Of a DNA stretch of 46,806 nucleotides, positions 25,600-34,356 are shown in pieces; within the stretch, counting starts at the first letter, position 1, and each line of letters opens with the position of its first letter. Position numbers and translations under genes: made by a program. The stretch covers positions 1 to 46,806 of the forward strand of contig VGZA01000046.1 of NCBI GenBank assembly GCA_016872775.1, given 5' to 3'. Under the pieces are notes generated by a model, which did no database searches, was not told where the DNA came from, and was given only the letters and a program-made list of their open reading frames with translations. Source of the stretch: Planctomycetota bacterium. GTDB taxonomy: Bacteria > Planctomycetota > Planctomycetia > Pirellulales > Pirellulaceae.

Positions 25600-26928
25600 A
25601 TGGCGAAGCTCCTGCAATCCAATCCGCGATCGGCCGAGGCCACCAAGGCCGAGGAATTCGAGAGCTTGAAGAAGAAGATCCATAGCAAGCTGGTCGACAA
25701 ACTGGATCTGACGCGTGTCGGCGACCTGCAGGGCGACACCTTGCGTCGGGAAATTCGACTGGTTGTCGAACACCTGTGCGATACCGAAGAGACGTTGCTC
25801 AACCGGATCGAGCGTGAGCGGCTGATCGAGGAGGTACTGGATGAGACGTTCGGTTTCGGGCCGCTGGAAATGCTGCTCAAGGACCCGACGATCAGCGACA
25901 TCCTGATCAATGGACCGAAGCATACGTTTGTGGAACGGCGCGGCCGACTGGAACGGGCGAGCATCGAGTTCCGCGACAATGCGCATTTGCTGCAGATCAT
26001 TGATCGCATCGTGTCCAAAGTCGGCCGTCGCTGCGACGAAACCTGCCCGATGGTCGACGCCCGGCTTCCCGACGGCAGCCGCGTCAATGCCATTATTCCG
26101 CCCTTGGCGCTGGATGGCCCGTCGGTTTCGATTCGCCGATTTGGCTCGAATCCGTTGAAGCTCGAAGACCTGCTGAACTACAAAGCGTTCACGCCCGAAA
26201 TGGTGATGCTGCTCGAGGGGGCGATCAAGGCCCGGTTGAATATCGTGATTTGCGGTGGAACCGGTTCCGGCAAAACGACTCTGCTGAACACCCTGTCCAG
26301 TTTCATTTCGAACGAAGAGCGGATCGTCACGATCGAGGACGCGGCCGAATTGCAGCTGCAGCAGGAGCACGTGGTTCGGCTCGAAACCCGTCCTCCGAAT
26401 ATTGAGGGGCGCGGCGCCGTGACCGCCACCGACCTGGTCAAGAACGCGCTGCGCATGCGTCCCGAACGGATCATCATCGGCGAATGCCGCGGATCGGAGA
26501 CGCTGGACATGCTGCAGGCGATGAATACAGGCCATGAAGGATCGATGACGACGATCCACGCGAATACGCCACGTGACGGCATCGCCCGACTCGAGACACT
26601 GATCATGATGTCGGGCTTTGACCTGCCGATCAAGGCGCTGCGGCAACAGATCGCCAGCGCCGTGAATCTGATCATCCAGGCGAATCGGCTTCAGGGCGGA
26701 AAGCGTCGGGTCACGCACATCACCGAGGTAGTGGGGATGGAGCAGGACACGGTGATCATGCAGGACATCTATCACTATCAGCAGGAAGGTATCGACGAGC
26801 ATGGCAAGGCTCGCGGGCATTTTGTGGCGACGGGAATTCGGCCCAAGTTCATGGAGAAGCTGGAGTCCGCTGGTGTTCGCTTGCCCGCAAGCGCATTCCG
26901 TCAGCGAACGATGTTGCTCGACTATTAA
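25600..26928 (+). CDS. cpaF: Tad secretion ATPase CpaF/TadA
   Basis: This 442-aa cytoplasmic hexameric ATPase powers Flp pilus assembly. It has the helical N-domain (about 20-150, GFGPLEMLLKDPTISDILING), the Walker A GGTGSGKTT (219-227), Asp box TIEDAAELQLQQEHVVRLET, Walker B-like IIIGECRG (291-298) and His box GHEGSMTTIHAN (311-322). MAKLLQSNPR at 25600 is taken as the start because the preceding in-frame residues from GTG 25525 are not family-like, although neither start has a clear ribosome binding site. The adjacent tadB and tadC encode its membrane partners. Confidence 0.93.
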   Translation: MAKLLQSNPRSAEATKAEEFESLKKKIHSKLVDKLDLTRVGDLQGDTLRREIRLVVEHLCDTEETLLNRIERERLIEEVLDETFGFGPLEMLLKDPTISDILINGPKHTFVERRGRLERASIEFRDNAHLLQIIDRIVSKVGRRCDETCPMVDARLPDGSRVNAIIPPLALDGPSVSIRRFGSNPLKLEDLLNYKAFTPEMVMLLEGAIKARLNIVICGGTGSGKTTLLNTLSSFISNEERIVTIEDAAELQLQQEHVVRLETRPPNIEGRGAVTATDLVKNALRMRPERIIIGECRGSETLDMLQAMNTGHEGSMTTIHANTPRDGIARLETLIMMSGFDLPIKALRQQIASAVNLIIQANRLQGGKRRVTHITEVVGMEQDTVIMQDIYHYQQEGIDEHGKARGHFVATGIRPKFMEKLESAGVRLPASAFRQRTMLLDY

Positions 26929-26967
26929 CAGGAGCTTCGCGGCCGTCGAGTCCGCCGAAGGGGATTC

Positions 26968-27945
26968 ATGAGTACATTCGCGATCATTACGATCGTCGCC
27001 GTATTTGGCTGTGTCGCCGCCATGGTCGGCGGAATCGCCCTGATGTTTCGCGGTGGCGACGCGACCCCCACCGAAGACCGGCTGCAGCAGCTGGCGGCTG
27101 CCAGCGAGCAGCGCCGCGGCGGAAATCTGTTCGCCGAGGGAAGCCTGCTGGCGCAGACCATCGAAGAGAGTCGCGAAAACCTGGTCCTGAAGGTCCTCAG
27201 CCAGTTCGGCGATTTCCGGAAGTACCTCGAGCAGGCTGACACGAATCTCACCGCCTCTCAATTTGGCCTGCTCACCGGCGGCCTGGCCCTGGCGGGTTTC
27301 GTGCTGCCGCTGGCGTTGCGCGCACCCTGGTATCTGGCACCGTTCGTGGCGATCGCCGCGGCGACGTTGCCTTTGATGTTCGTAATATTCAAACGCAAAC
27401 GCCGGATCGCCCTATTTGGCAAACAGTTGCCCGATGCCCTGGAACTTGTCAGTCGCGCGTTGCTCGCGGGGCACAGTCTCGGCGCCGCATTCAGTCTGGT
27501 GGCTTCCGAAGCAGCGGACCCGATCCGCAAGGAATTCGCGCGGTGCTACGACGAACAAAACCTCGGTAAACCGCTCGAAGAAGCCCTGGAAGCGATGACC
27601 GATCGCGTACCCAACGTCGATCTGCGGTTTTTCGCCACCGCGGTGATTCTGCAGCGGCAGACCGGTGGCGACTTGGCCGAAATTCTCGACAAGATCGGAT
27701 ACCTGATCCGGGAACGTTTCAAGATCTGGGGCCAGGTCCAGGCGCTGACCGGAGAGGGGCGGCTTTCGGGAATCGTGCTGTTGGCACTGCCGCCCGTGCT
27801 GTTCGTCGTGATGTACAAACTCAACCCGCAATACTGCATGGTGCTTTTCACCGACGATCTCGGCCAGCAGATGCTGGCGGGTGCGATCGTGATGCAGTTG
27901 ATCGGCGCGATGGTGATCCGAAAAATCGTCAACATCAAAGTGTAA
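26968..27945 (+). CDS. tadB: Tad pilus inner-membrane platform protein TadB (T2SS F family)
   Basis: The product is 325 aa: an N-terminal helix (about 4-27), two helices at about 95-140, a cytoplasmic T2SSF domain (about 150-270) with LPDALELVSRALLAGHSLGAAF and RQTGGDLAEILDKI, and two C-terminal helices. It forms the inner-membrane platform with TadC and docks to the CpaF ATPase. It lies 39 bp after cpaF and 2 bp before tadC, so the genes are translationally linked. Confidence 0.93.
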   Translation: MSTFAIITIVAVFGCVAAMVGGIALMFRGGDATPTEDRLQQLAAASEQRRGGNLFAEGSLLAQTIEESRENLVLKVLSQFGDFRKYLEQADTNLTASQFGLLTGGLALAGFVLPLALRAPWYLAPFVAIAAATLPLMFVIFKRKRRIALFGKQLPDALELVSRALLAGHSLGAAFSLVASEAADPIRKEFARCYDEQNLGKPLEEALEAMTDRVPNVDLRFFATAVILQRQTGGDLAEILDKIGYLIRERFKIWGQVQALTGEGRLSGIVLLALPPVLFVVMYKLNPQYCMVLFTDDLGQQMLAGAIVMQLIGAMVIRKIVNIKV

Positions 27946-27947
27946 TC

Positions 27948-28919
27948 ATGGACCAAGCCGTTCTGCTCGCCAGTTTCGATTCCAGACTGATCGTGATGCT
28001 GGCTGTTTTCGCCGGCATCGGGGCCGTCGTCTGGGTGGTCCTCGAGTCCTGGGCGAATGGCGCCAACCGCTCGGAGAAGCGGCTCGACGAAATTCGCAAT
28101 CCCAACCTGCGGTGGCGCAAGGAAGAGAACCAGTCAGGTAATGCCATGACGCGCGTACTCGAAGCCGCCACCCCGGCGCTGGCAAAGCCGCTGCAGCCCA
28201 AAAACGAGAAGGAAGCTTCGGCGATCAAACAGCGGCTTTGCGAAGCCGGTTTCCGCTTCGAAAACGCCACGACCGTCTTCCTGGGGCTGAAGGTATGCGG
28301 GCTGGGGCTGGGAGCTGTCTCCGCCGGCGTTTTCACCCTGTTCCAGGGACAAGTTGATTTTGGCTCGTTGATGAAAGTCGTGGCCTCCGCCGGAATCTGC
28401 TTCTACCTGCCCGAACTGCTGCTGACTCTGCTCCGCAGCCGCCGGAAAGAATCGATTTTTCTCGGACTACCCGACGCGCTCGACTTAATGGTGGTCTGTG
28501 TGGAGGCCGGATTGGGACTCGATCAGGCAATGCGGAAAGTTTCCGATGAAATGAAGAAATCGTCTCCGACGATCGCCGACGAGTTCGGGCTCTACCATCT
28601 GCAGATGCAGATGGGTCGCACCCGCAATCACGTGCTGCGGGAACTCGGCGCACGCAGCGGTGTCGATGACCTGCGATCCCTGGCGTCGATTCTGATCCAG
28701 GCCGACAAATTCGGCTCAAGCATCGCGCAGGCATTGCGCGTGCAAAGCGACGCGATGCGCACCCGACGCAAGCAGATCGCCGAGGAGAAAGCGGCCAAGA
28801 CCGCGGTCAAGCTGATTTTCCCCCTGGTGATCTTCATCTTCCCGGGTATCTTTGTGGTGCTGGTCGGTCCCGCCGCCGTCACCATGGTCAAAGAGATGTT
28901 CCCGATCATGGGCAGCTGA
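27948..28919 (+). CDS. tadC: Tad pilus inner-membrane platform protein TadC (T2SS F family)
   Basis: The product is 323 aa with the same topology as TadB: an N-terminal helix (about 14-34), helices at about 107-160, the T2SSF domain with LPDALDLMVVCVEAGLGLDQAM and the conserved QADKFGSSIAQALRVQSDAMR, and a final helix (IFIFPGIFVVLVGPA). It is the second half of the TadB/TadC platform. It is the last Tad gene in the window; no tadD, tadE, tadF or tadG (TPR protein, minor pilins) follows, so these must be elsewhere or missing. Confidence 0.92.
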   Translation: MDQAVLLASFDSRLIVMLAVFAGIGAVVWVVLESWANGANRSEKRLDEIRNPNLRWRKEENQSGNAMTRVLEAATPALAKPLQPKNEKEASAIKQRLCEAGFRFENATTVFLGLKVCGLGLGAVSAGVFTLFQGQVDFGSLMKVVASAGICFYLPELLLTLLRSRRKESIFLGLPDALDLMVVCVEAGLGLDQAMRKVSDEMKKSSPTIADEFGLYHLQMQMGRTRNHVLRELGARSGVDDLRSLASILIQADKFGSSIAQALRVQSDAMRTRRKQIAEEKAAKTAVKLIFPLVIFIFPGIFVVLVGPAAVTMVKEMFPIMGS

Positions 28920-28977
28920 ACCGCGCCGGGTGCAGGCCACCGCAAACGCCTCGCGCGAAGACGCGAGCTCGTAACGT

Positions 28978-29172
28978 TCAACCGATCCGCGGTTCGGACA
29001 TCAGTGCCAGGGTATTTTCCTCGGAATCGTCGAAGAACGCCATCCAGACTTCGCGATCGGGCAACTTCGCAATGAGATTCGGAGGCTGCCGAAATGCCAC
29101 GCCGCCATCCACAAGCCGTTGATGCGTCGCTTGAATATCGTCCACCTGAAAATAGAGGCTCTTCGCGTTTTA
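28978..29172 (-). pseudogene. C-terminal fragment of a VOC (glyoxalase/bleomycin-resistance) family protein
   Basis: On the reverse strand the last 65 codons before TGA 28980-28978 read as the C-terminal half of a VOC-fold protein: AKSLYFQVDDIQATHQRL, then a loop with GGVAFRQPPNLIAKLPDREV, and WMAFFDDSEENTLALMSEPR. This is the typical dimer-forming betaalphabetabetabeta end of the family. Directly upstream the frame meets a TAA near 29176, exactly where base composition changes to AT-richer DNA. The N-terminal half is absent. I read this as a gene truncated by insertion of the element at 29173-29388. Confidence 0.75.
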
Positions 29173-29388
29173 GTGTGGATGATTTTCGTGTGGTTAAGTG
29201 GGTTGTGGTCCGTGTTTTCCGAGTCGCAAGGCGCTTTTCCGTTTGCGAGAAATTTGTCGCGATATTTTGATGGCAACTATTCGGCAGTTACAGCAGGTCT
29301 ATCGTTTCCCAGGATTCGTTCCTGAGAAGAATGTCTGTGGATTGTTTGGGGATCACATGGCGGTTGTCATCCGTCTCCGTCGTCGATC
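29173..29388 (+). mobile_element. Remnant of an AT-richer mobile or repeat element
   Basis: About 215 bp with a base composition near 47% GC, clearly lower than its flanks. Its forward frame from ATG 29270 reads MATIRQLQQVYRFPGFVPEK and continues VCGLFGDHMAVVIRLRRR. From memory, the pattern RLQ..YRFPGF.P...V.G.FGDP.AVVV.LRRR recurs in bacterial genomes as a small repeat-associated reading frame next to transposases. It sits between a truncated VOC gene and the very stop codon of the TlpA-domain gene. No terminal inverted repeats or transposase are visible. Confidence 0.5.
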
Positions 29389-32233
29389 ATGGTACGGCCG
29401 GGGATTGATCGAGCAACGCTTGGATCGCCTGCCGTAACTGTTCCGACAACTTGGGCCCCCCACCGACGAATAGACGCACGACCTTCCCTTGCTGGTCAAT
29501 AACTAAGGTCTGCGGAATGGCCGTCGCGGCGTAGCGTTGCGCCACGACACCGTCGCGGTCGAGGAGCACATTCACCTTCAGCTTGTGCCGCTCGATGGTC
29601 TGTTGGATCTGGTTTTCGGTTTCCTCGAGATTCACCGCAAACAACTCGACGCCGCGGTCGGCGAACTCGGCCACCGTTCGCTCCACTTCAGGCATCGCCT
29701 GCATGCAAGGACCGCACCAAGTGGCCCAGAAATCGAGCACGACGATTTTTCCTCGTTGCTCCGCCAACTGGAACGGCTTGCCGTCCAATTGATCCAACTT
29801 GAAATCGGGAGCCGGCTGACCCACCAGCGGTGAATCGGTACCAGGTGACGTGTCACTGCCCGCTTTTCCCTCCTCCTGGACGAACCGAGGCTCCACAGCG
29901 TTCTGCAACCTCCAGCGCTGGTAGGCCAGTTCGGCCGCGGCCTGCTCGATCGCATTTCCCAGGAGAATTCGATCGGTCAACGCGATGTCGACCCGGCAGG
30001 GACCGAGCACATCGCTGGTCCCCGACAGCACCTGCCCCTGGAATTGCTCGGCGTTGAACGTCACCCGTACGCCATCATTGCGCAGCGCCTGAACGCGCGT
30101 CACAAGTCCCGTATCGCCGGGAGAGTCGCTGTTCTCCGATAACGATTCGGGATGCAACCAGATGATCTGATTGACGAAACCTCTGGGAACATCCTTTTCT
30201 TCCAACCGTACTTCGAGGCGAATCGTCCGATCATTCATGGCGACGATTCGACCGCGCAGGAAGTCGCCGTTGGCGGAGCACAGGAGATGGGTCGGAGGCG
30301 ACGATTTCTGCATCCGTGGCAGCGTCAACAGACGTTCCCGCTTGGCCTTGTTCAACTTCGGAATGGAGGTCGTCGAGCCCAGTTCGGCCGCCTTGATTCG
30401 CTGGTGCGGTACCAGCCGGGTGTCGGTGACTTCGGTGCGGATATGGACTCCTTCCTCGTCGATCTCCAGAATCTCACAGGGCAGTGTGTCGCCGCTGTTC
30501 AGGTGAAGATATCCCTTGGCGTCGGCCGCCTTCGGCGCTGCCGCCGAGCGTGCGAGATACTTGCTGGCTTCGGTCAAGGCGTCCAACAAGGAGTCGATTC
30601 CGCCTCGATTGGGAGCAAGCGGTTGCGGACGGCCACGCGGCTGCTTCGGAGGGGGAGGCGGCGGTTCACGATAGACGATTTGCCCGGAGACTTCGGGGAC
30701 CAACCGACTGGCAACGCTGCTGGCCAAGGGACGCCATTGCAGGCAGCTTGCCCCAGGCATCGCGGAGGATTCTTCCAGGTAGCCGCGGAGCAGCGTGTCG
30801 GGGTCGGTCGCAGGGATTTGCAACGTCGCAACGAATTGTGGGAGCGGAGTTTCGTCCGCGGTTTCGAGACCACTGAGGACGACCATCGATCGCATACCGT
30901 CCCGAGCAATCAACATCGGCTCTTGAATCGCCGGGCAGCGCAAATCGATCCGTCCGTCCTGGATTCGGTCCAATTGACCGCTGAGCCGTGTTCCGTCGAG
31001 CCAGGTGACGCGAAAGTCGCGAGGAACGCGGCGCGCTGGGGACGCGTTGTTGACACGGATGATTTCCGCCAGTTGATCGAAGGAGAGCACGGACGATTGA
31101 CCGTCGTGCACCAGCGTGCACTGTCCCGTCGCGGCGTCGTATTCGGTAATCTCTCCGGTGCGCACCGTCCCGTCCGTCAGCAGGACCCGGGCATGGTTGA
31201 TATCCGACGCGGTCGCAGCCGCACCACTCCAGCGACTGATGCGAAGCCGCTCCAGGCGGACATCGCCGCGGTTGTTCTTCAATCGGATCCCGGGATAAAC
31301 CTGTTGTTTCTTGGCGGGCAGAAGCATGTCCGCCAGGGGTTCGCCGCTGGCGGCGTAAACGACCATCCTGCCCGCCTCCTGATCGAGCAATACCTGGATC
31401 CGCACCCTGCCAGGTCCCGACTCCAGGGATTGCAGAATGACCAGATCGGCCGCCCTCTCCACTTCCCGTTGCAGCACCAGTTCCGATTCCCAGACCTCCA
31501 TGCGAAACGCCCGCTTGATCACAGGCTCGTCGCCATTGACACCGAAGGCCAGTACAAAATCGGGCTTCGTAGTCCAGGAAAGCTCCAGTTCCATGGCGAC
31601 TCGAGCCGGCAGGGCAAAGTCGCGGAAAATGGCCGTGTTCGGTTGATTCGTAAAAGGCTGGCAGCCATCGTCGCGCCAGTGCGAAGTCCCCATCGACTCG
31701 GACCAGCCGGCAAGCCCGTCGGGGCCGAGGTAAAGCAGTTCGTTGCCGAGGTTCCAGCGGAACACGCGTTGCAAGAATTCCGGAACAATCGTCGCCTTGC
31801 CGATGCGATCCGATTCCACATGCAAACCTTGCCGATCGATGCCGATCAGTCGACCGAAGAACGAATCGCCCCCGGCCATTTCGAAGCAGAACTCACCTCG
31901 CGGGCGAATCACATTTTCGGGCGATGGGAACTGAATGCTGCTGATTCGCTCGCGCTGAAATTGAAATGGGCCAACGAAACGTGGGGACTGCCAGTGAATC
32001 CGTTGCCCGTTGTCGGAATCGAGCAGATTGCCCGCAATCCAGCCTCCATCGGTGAGGAACAACCGCGACGCTGGCTGCGGACGTTCGGCCGACGGCGCAG
32101 CCGGGCGGTCGGGTTCCTGCCCGGACAGCCAAGGGCCTGCCGACGACAGGCAGATCATCAGGCTGGCGAAGGCAATTCGCGACGCGCGAGCGGCACGAGC
32201 GGCAATTGCGTTGGAGAAGTTCATCGCAATCAT
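29387..32233 (-). CDS. Large secreted protein with beta-barrel repeats and C-terminal TlpA/thioredoxin domain
   Basis: The 948-aa product has a signal peptide (about 1-37, ending WLSGQ). Five to seven repeats of about 45 residues share the pattern L.(D/S)G....G.I..ID...I.L, for example LLTDGTVRTGEITEYD, VTWLDGTRLSGQLDRIQDG, LHLNSGDTLPCEILEIDEEG and LCSANGDFLRGRIVAMNDR. These resemble small SH3- or Sm-like barrels. A concanavalin-like segment sits at about 200-340 and a Pro-rich linker follows GQIVYREPPPPP. The last 150 residues are a TlpA-type thioredoxin domain, VVLDFWATWCGPCMQAMPEV (C840/C843), with cis-Pro in TAIPQTLVID. A periplasmic or envelope thiol-disulfide role is likely. The start may be ATG 32233 or 32224; neither has a clear site. 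It begins 5 bp after the toroid gene. Confidence 0.85.
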   Translation of the reverse strand: MIAMNFSNAIAARAARASRIAFASLMICLSSAGPWLSGQEPDRPAAPSAERPQPASRLFLTDGGWIAGNLLDSDNGQRIHWQSPRFVGPFQFQRERISSIQFPSPENVIRPRGEFCFEMAGGDSFFGRLIGIDRQGLHVESDRIGKATIVPEFLQRVFRWNLGNELLYLGPDGLAGWSESMGTSHWRDDGCQPFTNQPNTAIFRDFALPARVAMELELSWTTKPDFVLAFGVNGDEPVIKRAFRMEVWESELVLQREVERAADLVILQSLESGPGRVRIQVLLDQEAGRMVVYAASGEPLADMLLPAKKQQVYPGIRLKNNRGDVRLERLRISRWSGAAATASDINHARVLLTDGTVRTGEITEYDAATGQCTLVHDGQSSVLSFDQLAEIIRVNNASPARRVPRDFRVTWLDGTRLSGQLDRIQDGRIDLRCPAIQEPMLIARDGMRSMVVLSGLETADETPLPQFVATLQIPATDPDTLLRGYLEESSAMPGASCLQWRPLASSVASRLVPEVSGQIVYREPPPPPPKQPRGRPQPLAPNRGGIDSLLDALTEASKYLARSAAAPKAADAKGYLHLNSGDTLPCEILEIDEEGVHIRTEVTDTRLVPHQRIKAAELGSTTSIPKLNKAKRERLLTLPRMQKSSPPTHLLCSANGDFLRGRIVAMNDRTIRLEVRLEEKDVPRGFVNQIIWLHPESLSENSDSPGDTGLVTRVQALRNDGVRVTFNAEQFQGQVLSGTSDVLGPCRVDIALTDRILLGNAIEQAAAELAYQRWRLQNAVEPRFVQEEGKAGSDTSPGTDSPLVGQPAPDFKLDQLDGKPFQLAEQRGKIVVLDFWATWCGPCMQAMPEVERTVAEFADRGVELFAVNLEETENQIQQTIERHKLKVNVLLDRDGVVAQRYAATAIPQTLVIDQQGKVVRLFVGGGPKLSEQLRQAIQALLDQSPAVP

Positions 32234-32238
32234 GGTGA

Positions 32239-33375
32239 TTATCGTTCGTAGATCGGGAGGAAGCGAAAATTCAAGGCCAGCGCCAGGCAGGAGAGCGCGG
32301 TTCCGGCCGTGAGGCCAAACTGGCTGGGAAAGCTGCCATCGGCGTTCTGAGACTGCTTCAGATGGCGGATCAGAAGTTTGTTCCATTTCTCCCAGACGTC
32401 GACATCGCCCTGGAAGAGCGCCTGGGCCTGGTAATAGCGGGTGTAATCGGGATAGTTGGGGGTCGCGATCGAGTTCTCCAGCCGCTGCGACAGGTAGCCG
32501 ACGGTCGCCTTGAACTCATTCAGGTCGCGGCGCCGGGCAATCGCATAGACCAGCGAGGCGATCGATATCCGGGCGAACGATTCGTCGAAACCGCCAAAAC
32601 CGCCCGAATAGCCGACCTGCCCCGATGGCGACGTCATTTTCTGATAGTAAGAAATCGCCTTGTCAATCGCGGCGTCCGGCACCTCGATTCCGGCGTTGCG
32701 CGCGGCAAGCAGGCCGACCAGCACGGCACCACTCACCGACGTGTCGGCGTCGTTTGAATCGGGCGAGTAGCGCCAGGCCCCCAGCGGGTTCTTTTTCTGC
32801 GACGTAATCGCCGCGCGTACCGCCAATTCCAGTCCCGCTCCGATCGACAGATTGTCTTTCGCATTGGCCGGCCAGAGATTGCGATCATCCACGGTGCCAT
32901 AGGCTTCCGCCAGGCCAAGCATGCCGAATCCATGGTGGTACATGCTGTGCCCCATGAATCCTGTGCGTTTGTCGATACCGCCGAGAATCGAACGCACCGC
33001 GCGGCGGACGTTGTTGCTGTACAAACCGAAATTGGGATCCTCCCCCGAGGCAAGAAAAACCATCAGTGCCATTCCAACGACACCCGGCCCGGTTTCACCA
33101 CCGCCGTTGGGCCAATCGCCCTTCTCCGACTGCGATTTGGCGAGATACTGCAGCCCGCGTTCGTACATTTCCCGAACATCGCGCGGAACTTGTTCGCCGA
33201 TACGCGCGTTTGGAGGCTGGCCGACGACGGTATTTGGCTTGATCCAGCCGGTTAGCCATCCCAGCCCCAGCAGTCTCAGAAAGGCACCGCGCGAGAGCGG
33301 CGTGGCTTGCATTGCACCGAGCCTGTCACTTCTGTCCACAACCATTCGTCTGGGAATTTCTATGGATTGTCGCAT
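32239..33375 (-). CDS. Prenyltransferase/squalene-oxidase repeat (alpha/alpha toroid) protein
   Basis: The product is 378 aa and belongs to the terpene-cyclase/prenyltransferase alpha6/alpha6 toroid superfamily. Repeat signatures include GLQYLAKSQSEKGDWPNGGG, YHHGFGMLGLAEAYG, GAWRYSPDSNDADTSVSGA and LKQSQNADGSFPSQFGLTAG. The DXDD catalytic motif of squalene-hopene cyclases is not present, so cyclase activity is unlikely; such proteins in planctomycetes may bind peptides or prenyl groups. An internal SRGAFLRLLGLGWLTG (28-43) resembles a Tat signal with one of the two arginines replaced. ATG 33375 is chosen because GAGG lies 5 nt upstream; ATG 33312 just before the signal-like segment is an alternative. 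Confidence 0.85.
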   Translation of the reverse strand: MRQSIEIPRRMVVDRSDRLGAMQATPLSRGAFLRLLGLGWLTGWIKPNTVVGQPPNARIGEQVPRDVREMYERGLQYLAKSQSEKGDWPNGGGETGPGVVGMALMVFLASGEDPNFGLYSNNVRRAVRSILGGIDKRTGFMGHSMYHHGFGMLGLAEAYGTVDDRNLWPANAKDNLSIGAGLELAVRAAITSQKKNPLGAWRYSPDSNDADTSVSGAVLVGLLAARNAGIEVPDAAIDKAISYYQKMTSPSGQVGYSGGFGGFDESFARISIASLVYAIARRRDLNEFKATVGYLSQRLENSIATPNYPDYTRYYQAQALFQGDVDVWEKWNKLLIRHLKQSQNADGSFPSQFGLTAGTALSCLALALNFRFLPIYER

Positions 33376-33420
33376 TCCGACCTCGACGTTGTCCGCAACC
33401 GGGCACCTGACGGTGCGGAG

Positions 33421-34356
33421 CTACTGCGTAATTCCTGGCGTGACCGGCGGCTCAAAATCTCCATCGATCATTCCGTTCTGCTTCAAAAACTGCTCCATGC
33501 CGCGCCCTTGATTGATGATGATCTTCAGCACCTTCCATTGGGTCTCGTCGAATAACGGCTCCAACTTCTTTTCATCGATTTTTGAGACAGCGTAGGCGAC
33601 GAAATAGGTGTCGTACTGGCCGAACGCAGCCGGGGGCGTGGTTTCACTCAAAATCAACGCGCGCAGTTTTTCGCGTTGTTCCGCGGTGAGCGGCACCGTA
33701 TTCTCGGTCGAAGCGATCCACAATTCAACGCGAGCCTTGTAGCGGTAGGCCATCCGACGCCCCTCGACTCCGTCATATTTTTCCAGCTGTTCCGGCTTCA
33801 AAGCCGGCCGAACCGCCTTTTGAAAAAATGATCCGCGACCGAACAATCCCTGCTGCACCTGGGTTTGCACCGGGCCGATTTCCTGCCAGATGTTGTTGAA
33901 CTTCTCCTGATCGAAACGCACTTTTTCGAATTTCACCCGCAGTTCATCCACGCGGTCATTGAACCGCTTGAGATCTCCCTTGCCGGCCAGCAGCAGTTTC
34001 TTTTTCTGGAGTTCCGACAGCCCGCAGACCCGATCGATTTCTTCGATCCGCAAGCGCAACAGAGCATCCAGGCGTTGCGCGAACCCCTGGCCGCCACCCT
34101 GCTGGCCGTAGACCCAAATATCAAAATTCTCCATCGCAATCTCAAAGTGGCCATTCGCCGGATTGCGTTGCGCGCGTTCGGCCTCCTCTTCTTCCTGGTC
34201 CGCCGCGCGGGTTCGCTCGTCGACCGGTAAAGCCACCACGGTTACTCCCCGTTGCTGCGCAAGGACCGATGCCGCGCCAAACGGCGTTCCGCAGAGTGCA
34301 AAGACGATTAAGACGGCCGCCCGATCGAATCGGCGGCTGTTTTGCGAACTGCTCAT
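33421..34356 (-). CDS. Secreted protein of unknown function (cluster paralogue A)
   Basis: The 311-aa product has a signal peptide (about 10-34, VLIVFALCGTPFGAASVLAQ), an acidic EEEEAERAQ patch, and a helical body with LSELQKKKLLLAGKGDLKRF and LTAEQREKLRALILSETTPP. Its C-terminal third resembles that of the next gene's product (LTAEQREKLRALI against LDDDQREKISEGL, then LFDETQWKVLKIIINQG against FLNDSQKTVWELSKSNV), so the two are diverged paralogues. ATG overlaps the upstream stop (ATGA), indicating translational coupling. No catalytic motif is seen. The helix-rich, Gln/Lys-rich character recalls periplasmic chaperone-like proteins, but this is speculative. Confidence 0.75.
   Translation of the reverse strand: MSSSQNSRRFDRAAVLIVFALCGTPFGAASVLAQQRGVTVVALPVDERTRAADQEEEEAERAQRNPANGHFEIAMENFDIWVYGQQGGGQGFAQRLDALLRLRIEEIDRVCGLSELQKKKLLLAGKGDLKRFNDRVDELRVKFEKVRFDQEKFNNIWQEIGPVQTQVQQGLFGRGSFFQKAVRPALKPEQLEKYDGVEGRRMAYRYKARVELWIASTENTVPLTAEQREKLRALILSETTPPAAFGQYDTYFVAYAVSKIDEKKLEPLFDETQWKVLKIIINQGRGMEQFLKQNGMIDGDFEPPVTPGITQ

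Noticed and set aside
30152-32251. A 699-codon forward frame antisense to the TlpA-domain gene
   Set aside because: It mirrors a gene with clear signal peptide, repeats and a thioredoxin motif. Its own translation shows no domain and is typical of antisense frames in high-GC genes. The same holds for long antisense frames at 1508-2617, 25507-27261 and 36244-38082.
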